Of a stretch of 64,000 bases of DNA, positions 47,202 through 57,646 are shown one piece after another. Below the pieces are notes generated by a model. The model saw nothing but the letters and a program-made list of their open reading frames with translations, ran no database searches and had not been told where the DNA came from. Positions within the stretch are counted from its first letter, which is position 1, and each line of letters starts with the position of its first letter. The position numbers and the translations under genes were made by a program. The stretch is from Amphibalanus amphitrite. Its lineage: Eukaryota; Arthropoda; Thecostraca; Balanomorpha; Balanidae. The stretch covers positions 248,001 through 312,000 of the forward strand of contig NW_024881964.1 in assembly GCF_019059575.1 (NCBI RefSeq). The letters are read 5' to 3'.

Positions 47202-47687
47202 TTAAAGGGACCCTCCCACCTTAACATTAGATTTGAGTTGAGATAGCCAAAATGGGGTCCCTGGCTCACAATTACCGGTTTCGGCACTCACAACATCGAG
47301 AAATGCCTTAAATCGGAAATATTGAATTTCAAAATTGCAGCATTTTGATTCAGAGGGGCTAATGCTTAGGAATACCCCTCTGAATGTGTGACGTCAGCGC
47401 AAATATCTAACGATTTTTACATGTTTGACTAAAACGTTTTGTAGCACGCGGTGGTATATGCTATTTGCGCGCAACATCTGCCGCAAACGCCGCACTTCTA
47501 AAATAAAGTCGCTAGAAACAGCGGAGATCCCAAAAAAGTAAACAAAAGTAAAAGTCTAATATCATGAAAACCGGTGAATATTTTTCGGTAAAATTTGGTA
47601 GATATTCGTTTTCGCTCTTTCTGAACCGAGCGACATCACTTTCATGCCAATTCATAAACTTTTTTGAAGGTGGGAGGGTCCCTTTAA
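47202..47687. mobile_element. TTAA MITE, copy 3
   Basis: TTAA at 47202-47205 and 47684-47687. Its right TTAA is also the left TTAA of the next element. Confidence 0.85.
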
Positions 47688-48727
47688 CCCGCGCCGTGCT
47701 GGCGGCCTGAACTTGACACCGAGTGCTGGGGGGGGGGGGGGGGGCGTTTTCACGTCCCCTGTCTAACTCGGCTCCTGGTCTACGTAGCGACACGCGGTAA
47801 GCGGCAATCGAAAGAACATCAAAAGTAAGGAAAAAACATCTCGGTTATTGTTAAGGTCAGGTCACCAGAGGCCATCAAAGGTCAAATTTAGTCCGTTTCA
47901 ATAATTTTGAAAACTGCCAACGGCTAACTTGGGAACCAATTGAGCTACAGCGCCGGGGAAAAGCGCATTCGATAGCCCTTTTACGGACCTTTCTGGATAA
48001 TGTTCTCAGATTTGACCTCAGGTCAACGGTTTAGCCTCAAGATGCCAAAAACTGTAAAAATAGACGTTTTCACGAAAATGTTTTTCGGCAATAACTTTTG
48101 ACTGAAGAGAGCCACGTTATTACTTTTGGCAGCATGGTGTTCCTCTCGTCGAGACGCGTCGAATAAATTATTTGTTTACCTTGAAAGGTCATTTTGAAAA
48201 TTTGACCTCAGGTCGACCGGAAAGGGTCATGTTGCATATCAGTCGATCCGTGTCGTCGAGCTGAACACATCTGACGTGTTTGCACCGCTCTAGCACATCT
48301 CTATCAAAAGTTATAGCCAAAAAACTGCTGGTGACCGCTGATGACCTGAGATGACCTCAGGGGCATACAGAGGCGTCACAGGTGCATTTTTCTTGTTCAG
48401 TGTGTCATGTTTACGTATGAACCGATGTTTGAGAGACTCTTGAACGATATTCGTCCAAAAGAGGCGCATTTCAATTTATTTCCCATTGACTTCCACTGTG
48501 ACATCGGCTTAGCACCGATGTCAAAAACCAACTACGTGTACCGGCTTATTTTAAGCAGGCTAAATGGCTAAATGGAGCACCCGTGTCCAAAAGAAGCTCC
48601 CTGTAATGGCTTATTTCAAGCACCCTATATGGGTGCAACCATTTAGGGTGCTTAAAATAAGCCGGTACAGGGAGCTGCTTTTCGAAATGGGTGCTAAACT
48701 TAACCCGGCAGTTGCTGGGGTCGCCAC

Positions 48728-49104
48728 TAGTGGTGTCAATCGGAACTTGAATCTTCGGAATTCCGATTTTGTCCAATGTCCAATTCGGAATTCGGTTGGA
48801 CAATGACAGCAGGCTTTGGACAACTTTGGACAATCGCTTGCTACACCTCAACATTTTCATAAAGTAATCGTGTTTAACATTGATTGGCTATGAAAAAGCC
48901 CAGCTTTCGATATGATAAACACTTTTGAGCTGGTAACGATACATTAACAGCAAATTAAATAACGGTGTTGAGTGTAAACTATTGCGTAAATGTCGGACGT
49001 CTTTGGAAAAATGGCTGGCTTGGATATTTTTGGACGGACAGTCGACGCCAGCATTGGACATTGGACGGACATTGGACACATGTTTTCTGAAATAGACATC
49101 ACTA
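48728..49104. mobile_element. 377-bp hAT-type MITE
   Basis: The ends TAGTGGTGTCAA and TAGACATCACTA are inverted with two mismatches. The exact 8-bp duplication GTCGCCAC flanks it (48720-48727, 49105-49112). Both the TAGTG start and the 8-bp duplication are hAT hallmarks. Short GGACAATG-type repeats inside; no coding. Confidence 0.75.
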
Positions 49105-49112
49105 GTCGCCAC

Positions 49113-49751
49113 CCACCGTTTGCTGGGGGGGGGGGGGGGGCGTTAAACGCCCCCAGCCGATAACTCGAGAACCAATAGGCGCAGCGAAACGCACGAGGCG
49201 GCAAACGAAAGAACGCGACGAGACGCTTCAGGTGAGTACTTTAAAGTTAAATTTTGAGGTCACAGGTCGGGTCAAGGTCAGGTCAAACACCTGAAATCGG
49301 GCTTTCAGTAGCATGGAGTTCAGGACTTCGCAATGGGCGCCTCTCGTCATAAACTCTGTCAAAACGGTGCACAATCCATCATATAAGGCCTACAAGAGTG
49401 TCAGCTCCATGTAGGGGTCAGTCAAGCATAGGTCAGGGTCAAGGTCAGGTCAACCGGGTAGGCACATATCCCCGAAAATCAAAACTGATATTCGCAGCCC
49501 GTGACACATGTTTTATGGGTAATTTGGGGCGTAGAACACGATGGTGACATTCATTTTATCATATGTGTACGTGTTTGGCTCAAAAAGTTTACTTTCAAAA
49601 ATGCATGTATCATGGCCGTGAAGTAGTCACCAGAAATTGCCAAGATTCAGTTCAAGATTTTGGAAAATGCGGAACGATAATCAATAATCGAAGATAGCCA
49701 TTTGAATGTTCATGGTATTGGCAGTATAATGGCGTTTACTGCATGTCTGTA
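49113..49751. other. host part of inner TTAA element
   Basis: Poly-G run (49125-49140), AACTCGAGAACC, GGTCAAGGTCAGGTCA-type hexamers and no gene. Confidence 0.5.
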
Positions 49752-50037
49752 TGTTGCAAGTGGCGGCTGCCTGATTTTATCTTTAATATTGGCTTTAATT
49801 TGTTATCAAGGATGCATCACGTCAGGTTACGTTAAAATCAAATCAGTGGTATTAAAACTATAATCCCTATATATATGGCCTTGCTATTATCAGAAAATCA
49901 ATTCATTGTTCCGATCCAGGTCAATCTGGGTCAATCTATATTTTTCTGTCACCATTTTTCTCAGCTCACATTCATTTTTCTTTGATCATGCCGCTGCACG
50001 TGCTCAAATTCAGCATCATCATCTGCGGCACATAACA
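49752..50037 (-). repeat. BEL/Pao 3' LTR
   Basis: 286 bp, TG...CA bounded (on the plus strand TGTTGCAAGTG...CACATAACA). It differs from the other LTR by only one base that I noticed (GTGGCGG versus GTGACGG). A TATA-like ATATATATAG lies near 49869-49880 when read on the minus strand. TCTGTA (49746-49751) is the target duplication, repeated at 56949-56954. Confidence 0.9.
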
Positions 50038-50067
50038 CCCTCCCCCCGTGAGACACACGTCTCACCT
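50038..50067 (-). other. BEL/Pao polypurine tract region
   Basis: On the minus strand GGGGGGAGGG abuts the 3' LTR, the position of the plus-strand primer for reverse transcription. Confidence 0.6.
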
Positions 50068-50378
50068 CTAACCTATCCTGCCCTCCAACAGATGAAGCCG
50101 CTGGATGGGTCGCACGACGGTGCCATCCACGGTGCGAACGGAGGCGGCACGCACTCGGGCATCTCGGCCGTGGTGTAGCTCGACGATGATCCCTGTTCTC
50201 CACAAGGCACGTGAAGAGCGTGGATTGTCTCCAATGAGCACCAGGTCGTGTTCCGCGGGTTTACGTTGGCCGGTCTCCGGACGAGGAGGTAGACGTAGCT
50301 CCTTCAAATACTCAGTCTTCCATCTGTTCCACAGATGCTGAAGAACTTGTTGCCGGTATTTTCTTCCAGCCCTGAGAC
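50068..50378 (-). pseudogene. BEL/Pao pol C-terminal domain (DUF5641-like), detached
   Basis: This minus-strand frame reads a Trp/Tyr/Lys-rich start (LWNRWKTEYLKEL), then HDLVLIGD, a GRDARVR segment and a final RPIQRLHLLE. That layout is the domain that ends BEL/Pao polyproteins after the integrase. It is separated from the main frame by the 1.5-kb insertion 50389-51896. The phase on the two sides is compatible, so before that insertion the polyprotein probably ended here, about 30 bp before the 3' LTR. Confidence 0.75.
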
Positions 50379-50388
50379 GCTGGCCGCC

Positions 50389-51896
50389 AGGGCCTCGTCT
50401 AAGGAATTTTCACTGGGGGGGCCAGAGCCTGAAGGAGCCAAACCTAAGGTACCCCCAAATCCTGTTTTCTCACCGGATTTAGACCACTTGTTTTTCATCA
50501 CAGCCCTGACACCATGATTTTTTTTAACTAAAGGAAAAAATAATAGGGCATCCGACCCATGGTGTTGAGCGTTTTTGAGTGGCAGTGCCTTGTCTAAGGA
50601 ATTTACATGCCGAGCCTTATGTCGGGGGCCCACACGCATAGACTGAGCGCTTGACTCTGAGCTCTGCCGAGTTCTGAGGGCTAACACCAGCTTCTGGGCC
50701 CACGCCGGCCTCTATGGTACCCCACACTGGCTTTATATGATCCATACCAGGCTTTAAGGATCAAGCTGAGTGGAGACAGTATTTTCCCACTAGGGCCCCC
50801 TCAGACGAGTGTAATGCGTACGTATCAACTTGGAGACTGATGGCTTCTCAGGTGGATTCTCCGTAAGTCGTAATCGCCGTGGATCTCCGACACAACCTTA
50901 AGGTTGTCAGAGGCTATAGATTAAACAAAAAATGAAGATTTCCCCGTGTTGTAGTGCAATTTGAGGCCCGCTGGGACCCTACAGGCTGGTATTTGGCTGG
51001 CATTTGCCCACCGGGACTCCACGCCGACTTCTTTAGATAATCCAGCGACAGACCACCAATCTGCGCCTACGTACGACCACCACGGGATCCTGCTTCATTA
51101 CGACTAGGAGCTACTCTAGCCGCACACCGGTGACCGTCCAGCCAGAAGCTGGACGCCGCATAGTGAGGACGACGATAGGCAAAAACAAGAGATTGACGCC
51201 CCGAGGACAGAAACAACAGATTGATACGTAAAGGAGAATTTTTTGTCGGTAGAGCGTTGGACTCCGCGTGGTGAGGGCATGCGTCCCGGTTATAACAGTC
51301 CGGGTTCGAAGCGCGACAGAGTCGCTTGATGTTTATGAGCCTCCTGGCGAGTATGGTTACGGTTGGTGGCAGGCCGTAACCAGTCGAAGTCAGTGAGGGG
51401 ACCGGCCGTGCGCGGCTATGTGCATACGTAAAACTTTGGGCTCTAAATTCTGCCATAGATCAGGAATTGCGCGATCGGAGGGTAGAGGGCAGGGCCAACG
51501 CAACAAGATCGGCTTAGCGGGGGCTCTGTCCTTGTGAATCCTTCCATTCAAAAGGTTGGGACTAAATTTATAAAAAAGAATATCCGAGACACGGAGTTGG
51601 GCGCCAAGACGAAATGTAACGTATTGCTGAGCGAAAAAAAATGGTTAAGGTCAGGTAAACAAAATAAACACTTGATAACAGGCCTAAGTAATCGGCTAGG
51701 TATCAATGTGCTCACATTGCATCCATGTTTCGTTTACACATTTCCTTTTATGTGCACTGACGCCTCGACCTAAAAATTCGTTTGCCTTTTGGCTATTGCC
51801 GGCCCCCCCAGTAGTGACTTTTTGCCCTGACTGGGGGGGCCAGGCCGATGACTGCGGGGGTTTGGCCCCCCCAGTTAACATGTTAGACGAGGCCTT
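50389..51896. mobile_element. 1.5-kb TIR element inside BEL/Pao pol
   Basis: The ends AGGGCCTCGTCTAA and (reversed) AAGGCCTCGTCTAA, with a shared ACTGGGGGGGCC a little inside. The direct repeat GCTGGCCGCC flanks it (50379-50388, 51897-51906), consistent with an 8-10-bp target duplication. It has no transposase frame. Its interior holds GGCCTCTGAGGGCC-like minisatellite (50640-50770) and a tRNA-like remnant (51240-51320). Confidence 0.7.
51240..51320 (+). pseudogene. tRNA-like (SINE-type) remnant
   Basis: GTCGGTAGAGCGTTGGACT resembles a tRNA D arm/A box and TCCGGGTTCGAAGC a T arm/B box. The spacing between them is stretched and no acceptor stem closes, so this is not a working tRNA. A tRNA-derived SINE head or tRNA pseudogene is the likely origin. 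Confidence 0.45.
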
Positions 51897-54800
51897 GCTG
51901 GCCGCCGATAGAAGAGAGGTCAGCATCATGGAGACCAGTTTCATCGCCTGCAGAGTTGCCATGCAGGAAGTCTTGCGGAGACAGAGGACGGACGTCCTCA
52001 GGGTCATCAGTAAGGGCCGTCAGGGGTCTCGCGTTGATGGCTGCCTCTATTTGACACAGCACAGTACTCAATTCTTCCCACGTTAGGAGGCTTCTTCTTA
52101 GAGTTCGACGCAGAGCGTCCTTCGTCATGCGTATCAGCCTTTCCCAGAATCCACCCCACCACGGGGCTCGCTGTGCACTAAACTTCCACTTGATTCCTCT
52201 CGTGGCCAAGATAGGTGACGCCCCTTTGAAGTTCAATCCATTGTCGCTGAATATCACTTCAGGCTTCCCTCGTCGTGCTGCAAACCGTTCGTACGCTTTC
52301 ATGAAGTCGTCTGTCGACAGAGAATCTACCAGCTCCAGATGTACCGCCCTAACAACAGTGCAGGTGAAAAGAACTAGCCACACTTTCAGGGGGATCGATC
52401 CAGGAACTTTTCGATAGATGGGGCCTGCTATATCTACACCTACAGCGGAGAATGGTGGTCTCGTTGTCACTCTCTCCCTGGGGAGCGGAGCAGCCTCTTC
52501 ACTGAACGGTTCTGCAGAAAACACCTTGCATCTGCTGCAGCCTCGAATCAGCTTTCTCACGAGTTTCCGGCCACATGGGATCCAGAACCTTTCTCTGAGT
52601 GCATGGAGTGTTTGTTGTACGCCGCCATGGCATGATGTTTGATGGCGGTCGAGTACCAACAATTCCACATACTTGTGCTCCGCGGGAATGATGACTGGAT
52701 GTTTCTCTTCCTGGGTGAGTTCAGCCAGCTGTATTCGTCCTCGCACTTTCATCAGCTGATCGTTGTCCAGGAATGGATTCAAGTTGAAGATCCTTGACTT
52801 CTTGTCGACTCCATTCCCTGATTGTAGTGCCGTGAGCTCGGCGGCGTACGCATCTTTCTGCACTTCTTTGAGCCAGATCGTTTCCGCTCGTTGGATCTCC
52901 TCTGGAGATAAGCTTTCCTGCCGCTCTGTTAGACCCGTACACACCGCACTCCATCTTAGCACCCATGCCGTAACTCGATGTAGTTTAGCCAAGCTGCTAA
53001 ACCTGCTGATGTCAATCACGTTTTTCAGACCACCGTTCCCGTCCGGGTGAGCGTGTGCTCTTGATAGTATGACTGGTGCTATCGTGCCCCTTTCTTCACT
53101 GAGACATTCTCGTGGCTCAGAAACCCGGTAGCTCGGGGGCCACTCTGTTTCGGGCTGCTCCAGCCATGTCGGACCATTCTGCCACAGCTCACCTTGCATC
53201 TTCGTCACGGAGGCGCCCCTGGAAGGCAAATCCGCTGGGTTGCGTTGGCCAGGGCAGTGACGCCAGGTCTCCGGTGGGAACTTTTGTTGCACCTCGGTCA
53301 CCCGGTTGGACACAAAGGTCCCCCACCGACGTGGGTCACTTCGTATCCAAGCGAGCGCTACTTCGGAGTCAGACCACAAGTGCACCGCTTCAGGTTGGAT
53401 CCCCAGAGACATGATGACGTATTCTGTGAGTCGGGCTCCGATGACTGCCGCCATTAGCTCCAAACGCGCCAGACACATCGGCTTGGTTGGCGCCAGTCTG
53501 CTCTTTGACATCACAAGTCTGCTCTTGCGTGGACAGTCACCACTGGGCCGCAGGTACACGGCGGCGGCGTAGGCTTCTTGGCTCGCGTCGCAGAAAGTAT
53601 GAATCTGAAAGGAGTCAATGTTCTCTGAGTCGTACGGTCTTGGAAAACAGATCTTCTCAAGCTCCTGAAGTTCCTTCTTCCAAGCGAGCCAAAGTCGCTG
53701 CACCTCTTGATTCATCGTATCATCCCACCCTCGTCCATGTATCCATAGCTGCTTCAGCATCAGCTTCGGTCGGACGGTGAACGGAGTCAGTAAGCCCAAG
53801 GGATCGAAAATCCTGGCTGAGATCCGCAGAATGTTCCGTTTTGTGGGACGCAGAGAGTCGCTCAACAGCATCAGAGAACTGGGATCGAACCTAAGGCTGT
53901 CGTCTGCTCTCGCCCACAACACTCCCAGGACCTTCTTCTCATTTGACCCGCCGTCAAGAAGGGAGACTGGGCCACTGCAGTCAGCATCCCTTACTCCTGA
54001 CAGAGCTTTGTTGCTAGCCCATTTTCGCATGTTCATCTTCGCTTCACAAAAAATCTGTTTCGTTTCCTGGATGAAGTTTTCCGCCTCCTCCTCGGTTTTC
54101 AGACTGGTGAGCAGGTCGTCGCAGTACAGATCAGTGCTCAACCGCAAAGCCGACGAACTCCAGACGTCACTGTACTGACTCAAGTGTCGCTTGATGGTCG
54201 CTTGGAGAAGAAATGGCGACGCGCTGACCCCAAAGATGACACGTGTCATCCGAAATACGGATGGTTCTTCTCCCGGGGTTACTCGCCACAAAAATCGAGT
54301 CACATCTCGGTCTTGTGGATGCAGACTTATTTGCAAAAAGGCCTTCTCAATATCCGCTGACACGGCGACTTGATAGAGCCGGAAACGCAGCAGTATTCCA
54401 GCAAGATCTGTGATCAGATTTGGCCCGGGAAGAACGCAGTTGTTGAGAGAGTGGGGCTCCCCGGCGGATGCGTCAAACACGATTCTGATCTTCCCATTTT
54501 TGCGCACAGCATGGTGTGATAGAACATGTACCGGACCGTCAGGCTCGGCGGGGGCTCTCTCTGCGTAGCCCTCGTCTATGTATTGCATGAGAGCCTGACT
54601 GTACTCCGGTAGTCGTCCACTGCGCTCTAACGTCTTCTCACAACGCTCTAGGCGTGCTCGTGCGAGACTGTCATCCTCAGAGAGGTCGGCGAAGTTTTCA
54701 TTTTTGGGCCAACGAACCTCGTATCGACCGTCGTCAAGACGCGTGCACGTGGTTTCAAAATGAGCCACCGCCTCCTCTTCTCGAGTTTGTTTTTCTTCAC

Positions 54801-56637
54801 ACGAACTTGCAAACGATGGGCTTCTGATGCCAATGGATTCTAAGTCCCAGAGCCGCTCGAGTTCATCACTTGTGTTGCTTGCCGTTTGCAGAAAGAAGAC
54901 TTGTTTCGTTTCTTCCTCAGAAGAATGGAGCCGGCCTCCCAAAATCCACCCGAAAATGGATTCCATCGCGATTGGGCCCGACTTGTTTTTACGGATCCTT
55001 CCCGTCATGACATCCTGATATACATCCATGCCCAGCAGTAAGTCTATCTCTTGACCTTCCTTCCAAAGTTCCGGTGGGTCGGCCAGCTGCAGCTCCTTCA
55101 GATGGGTCATATCCTCTTCCTGTATTTTGAGGTTTGTGTTTACAGGGGCACATATTGCTTCGATCTCTGCCACATTTATCGTGAGGATATTATCTGAAGT
55201 ATCTTCCACCTTCTTCAATGTGACTACCACTTTCTTCATGGATTTATAGCACTTATCAGCGCCGCCAAACGTCGATACATTTGTGTCTTGTTCTCCGATC
55301 TTCTCACAACCCAACTTCGTGGCCAGCTTCTTTGTAATGAACGACTGGCTAGAGCCTGAGTCTATCAGCACCCGGGCGCACTCGGTACCCGCTGGACCGA
55401 GAGCAACAACGCGAGCGGTCTGTAATGCCACAGCCGTGCTCTCTTGGATATGCGACCGAGCCGCTAGTACCTTGGCTGGACTTCCTGCGGCTTTAGATTC
55501 AGGTTCAAAGCAGAGCAGCTCATGATGTTTGCGCTGACACTTGCCGCATGTCTTCTGGAGTTCGCAGGTGCTGGCGATATGCCTCGGACGTAGGCAAAGA
55601 AAGCAAGACCCAGAAGTGAGCAGCCGTTTACGTCGGTCGTCGATGCTCATCCTTTCCACTTCTGGACACGTCTCCGATTCATGTGACTGTTCACAGAATG
55701 AGCATCTGGGCCGCCCGACTCTTGAGTTCACCTGTAAGGCTGAGGCCGATCGCACCGAACTAACCTTACTCGACTCTTTTGCGTACCGCGCTTTGGTGTC
55801 ATTCCATGAAGACTTTCTTTCAAGATCGTACAAAGTTCGATTCCTTGCCTCCAGGTACTGCTGAGCCGTCTCGGTCATCTCTTCTAGCAATGATAGCTTC
55901 CTCTCCTTCAGAAATAGTCTGAGCTCAGCCGGACACGTTATCATGAATTGCTCTCTGATCATGAGCTCTTCCAGGGAGTCTCTTGAGTCATCTGTTTCTT
56001 CCAGGGCGATCCACTGTTTTAGGTACGCCTGGAGCCTGACCACAAATTGTTGTGGGGTCTCGTCTTGTTCGGGCCTTGATTCTCTCAACCTCCTTCTATA
56101 TCCATCGGCTGTCAATCCATAGCGCTTCAGCAACGCATTTTTCAAGTGCATATAGTCTGCCGCGTCTTCGACTCCCAGTCGATGATAGACATCGAGAGCT
56201 TTCCCCGTTAGCAGGGCACTGAGAGAGACTGCCCACTGGTCCTCCCCCCATCCCGCCGCGCGGGCGAACCTTTCGAAACGTTGGAGGTAGCTGTCCATTT
56301 CATCTCGGCCTTCCATGAACGGCGGCAGTTTCGGTGTCTGAACAGTAGCTGTTGCTGCTCTAGTGACGCTGGATATCTCGCTTTGGTATTGAAGCTTTTC
56401 GAGTTCATGTTTGCGTTCCTTTTCCCTTTCCTCTCTTTCCTTTTCGCGTTCTTCTCTTTGTTTCTCATACTCCTGTCTTTCTCTTTCGTGCTCCTCTCTT
56501 TCCTTTTCTCGTTCTCTTTCACGTTCCAGTCTTCGCTCCTCTCGCTCTGCATCTTTATCCATGCGTTCAGATGCAAACTTGAGAGCTTCTTCCCCGTTTA
56601 GTCCGTGGCGAGCCGCCAATTCTAAGTATTTCTCCAT
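51883..56637 (-). CDS. BEL/Pao Gag-Pol polyprotein (C-terminus cut by insertion)
   Basis: A single 1584-residue frame encodes the capsid and enzymes of a BEL/Pao LTR retrotransposon. I chose ATG 56637, 25 bases beyond the primer-binding site; the frame is open slightly further upstream. In order: a charged Glu/Arg coiled coil (~25-95), a Gag domain with LPKLPPFMEGRDEM (~105-280), three zinc knuckles (~309-373, for example CFLCLRPRHIASTC), an aspartic protease DSGS (~426), reverse transcriptase (VFDAS ~723, YCDD ~840), RNase H (FCDAS ~1016, WSDSE ~1090) and integrase (H2C2 finger ~1324-1366, then D in GVDIAGP ~1402, D in FSDNG ~1467, E in WERLIRM ~1498). The protein stops soon after SPQDFLHG because a 1.5-kb element entered the gene. 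The final domain lies detached at 50068-50378. No envelope gene is present. Confidence 0.93.
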   Translation of the reverse strand: MEKYLELAARHGLNGEEALKFASERMDKDAEREERRLEREREREKEREEHERERQEYEKQREEREKEREEREKERKHELEKLQYQSEISSVTRAATATVQTPKLPPFMEGRDEMDSYLQRFERFARAAGWGEDQWAVSLSALLTGKALDVYHRLGVEDAADYMHLKNALLKRYGLTADGYRRRLRESRPEQDETPQQFVVRLQAYLKQWIALEETDDSRDSLEELMIREQFMITCPAELRLFLKERKLSLLEEMTETAQQYLEARNRTLYDLERKSSWNDTKARYAKESSKVSSVRSASALQVNSRVGRPRCSFCEQSHESETCPEVERMSIDDRRKRLLTSGSCFLCLRPRHIASTCELQKTCGKCQRKHHELLCFEPESKAAGSPAKVLAARSHIQESTAVALQTARVVALGPAGTECARVLIDSGSSQSFITKKLATKLGCEKIGEQDTNVSTFGGADKCYKSMKKVVVTLKKVEDTSDNILTINVAEIEAICAPVNTNLKIQEEDMTHLKELQLADPPELWKEGQEIDLLLGMDVYQDVMTGRIRKNKSGPIAMESIFGWILGGRLHSSEEETKQVFFLQTASNTSDELERLWDLESIGIRSPSFASSCEEKQTREEEAVAHFETTCTRLDDGRYEVRWPKNENFADLSEDDSLARARLERCEKTLERSGRLPEYSQALMQYIDEGYAERAPAEPDGPVHVLSHHAVRKNGKIRIVFDASAGEPHSLNNCVLPGPNLITDLAGILLRFRLYQVAVSADIEKAFLQISLHPQDRDVTRFLWRVTPGEEPSVFRMTRVIFGVSASPFLLQATIKRHLSQYSDVWSSSALRLSTDLYCDDLLTSLKTEEEAENFIQETKQIFCEAKMNMRKWASNKALSGVRDADCSGPVSLLDGGSNEKKVLGVLWARADDSLRFDPSSLMLLSDSLRPTKRNILRISARIFDPLGLLTPFTVRPKLMLKQLWIHGRGWDDTMNQEVQRLWLAWKKELQELEKICFPRPYDSENIDSFQIHTFCDASQEAYAAAVYLRPSGDCPRKSRLVMSKSRLAPTKPMCLARLELMAAVIGARLTEYVIMSLGIQPEAVHLWSDSEVALAWIRSDPRRWGTFVSNRVTEVQQKFPPETWRHCPGQRNPADLPSRGASVTKMQGELWQNGPTWLEQPETEWPPSYRVSEPRECLSEERGTIAPVILSRAHAHPDGNGGLKNVIDISRFSSLAKLHRVTAWVLRWSAVCTGLTERQESLSPEEIQRAETIWLKEVQKDAYAAELTALQSGNGVDKKSRIFNLNPFLDNDQLMKVRGRIQLAELTQEEKHPVIIPAEHKYVELLVLDRHQTSCHGGVQQTLHALRERFWIPCGRKLVRKLIRGCSRCKVFSAEPFSEEAAPLPRERVTTRPPFSAVGVDIAGPIYRKVPGSIPLKVWLVLFTCTVVRAVHLELVDSLSTDDFMKAYERFAARRGKPEVIFSDNGLNFKGASPILATRGIKWKFSAQRAPWWGGFWERLIRMTKDALRRTLRRSLLTWEELSTVLCQIEAAINARPLTALTDDPEDVRPLSPQDFLHGNSAGDETGLHDADLSSIGGQQGLV

Positions 56638-56640
56638 CGT

Positions 56641-56660
56641 TGTCCTGCCAGGGTCGCCAG
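56641..56660 (-). other. BEL/Pao primer-binding site
   Basis: Just inside the 5' LTR the minus strand reads TGGCGACCCTGGCAGGAC, an 18-nt match to a tRNA 3' end (it begins TGG, the complement of CCA). I cannot say with certainty which tRNA; an arginine tRNA is plausible. Confidence 0.65.
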
Positions 56661-56662
56661 TA

Positions 56663-56948
56663 TGTTGCAAGTGACGGCTGCCTGATTTTATCTTTAATAT
56701 TGGCTTTAATTTGTTATCAAGGATGCATCACGTCAGGTTACGTTAAAATCAAATCAGTGGTATTAAAACTATAATCCCTATATATATGGCCTTGCTATTA
56801 TCAGAAAATCAATTCATTGTTCCGATCCAGGTCAATCTGGGTCAATCTATATTTTTCTGTCACCATTTTTCTCAGCTCACATTCATTTTTCTTTGATCAT
56901 GCCGCTGCACGTGCTCAAATTCAGCATCATCATCTGCGGCACATAACA
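56663..56948 (-). repeat. BEL/Pao 5' LTR
   Basis: 286 bp, same length and almost the same sequence as 49752-50037. Followed by the target duplication TCTGTA (56949-56954). The near-identity points to a recent insertion. Confidence 0.9.
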
Positions 56949-57646
56949 TCTGTATGTCTGTTCTGTGATTTTGTATGATTTTTTTAACATATGCCGTTTT
57001 TGGTCGAAAACTCAGAATTCATGACGTCACTAAAACCTCGATATCTCAAAATTTTTTTCAGACCGATTGTTTTGAAACTTTGTCACAATAAACTTCAATC
57101 AATTCCCTACAGGTACCAAAAATTTGGCGCGCCTGCGGCGCGCCGTTTTTATGCTATGGCCCGGCGAAAAAAGTGGGGGCGTTTAACGCCCCCCCCCCCC
57201 CAGCAACTCGCGGGTTAAGCAGCCATTTAGCCTGCTCAAAATAAGCCGGTACAGGGAGCTGGTTTTTGACATGGGTGCTAAACTTTTTACAGTGTATGGA
57301 GAGTTCGCGAAATTGACCTGATCTTAGGTCACATATGTCAAAAATCCGAGATATAATTTTTATACATACTGTTAGGTACTCATATTAATCGCTGAAAGTT
57401 TCAAAGTAATCATTCAGTCGGTGTAGCTATAGCGAGCCTTTGAATTTTTTTCTGAGGTAAGGTCACTTGACGTGGCCTGGTGACCTGACCTTGAACGGCC
57501 CGGGTCTGAAGTTTTTACATGTACGGAAATGATGAATGAACAGATGTACTAAATACGCGCCGCCGTTTTGAGATATTTTCGGAAAACCTGAGGTGGGGGT
57601 GGGGGGCGTAAAAACGCCCCCCCCCCTCCAGCACGGCGCGGGTTAA

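Larger units (their letters stand above)
48700..57218. mobile_element. inner TTAA-type element of the nest
   Basis: The left end is TTAACCCGGCAGTTGCTGGG. The right end, reversed, is TTAACCCGCGAGTTGCTGGG. Subterminal poly-G plus GCGTTAAACGCCCCC on the left and the mirror GCGTTTAACGCCCC on the right. Host length is about 0.9 kb after removing the hAT MITE (48728-49104) and the BEL/Pao element. Confidence 0.7.
48493..57294. mobile_element. CACTGT-ended MITE, interrupted
   Basis: The left arm runs CACTGT...TTAGCACCGATGTCAAAAAC...GTACCGGCTTATTTTAAGCA. The right arm (57219-57294) read in reverse gives CACTGTAAAAAGTTTAGCAC, CATGTCAAAAACCAGCTCCC and GTACCGGCTTATTTTGAGCA. Without the insertion at 48700-57218 it would be about 280 bp and rich in short hairpins. 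It sits inside the outer TTAA element where the relative at 62331 has uninterrupted sequence. Confidence 0.6.
47684..57646. mobile_element. outer TTAA-type element of the deep nest
   Basis: The left end is TTAACCCGCGCCGTGCTGG at 47684 and the right end is its perfect complement ending 57646. Host sequence is only 47688-48492 and 57295-57642 (about 1.15 kb). The right part (TTCGCGAAATTGACCTGATC, TGGTGACCTGACCTTGA) matches 62990-63180 of the 62331 element, whose ends are different. All else is nested insertion. Confidence 0.7.

Noticed and set aside
51240..51320. Functional tRNA gene
   Set aside because: No acceptor stem closes and the anticodon region is overlong. Only A- and B-box-like strings remain.
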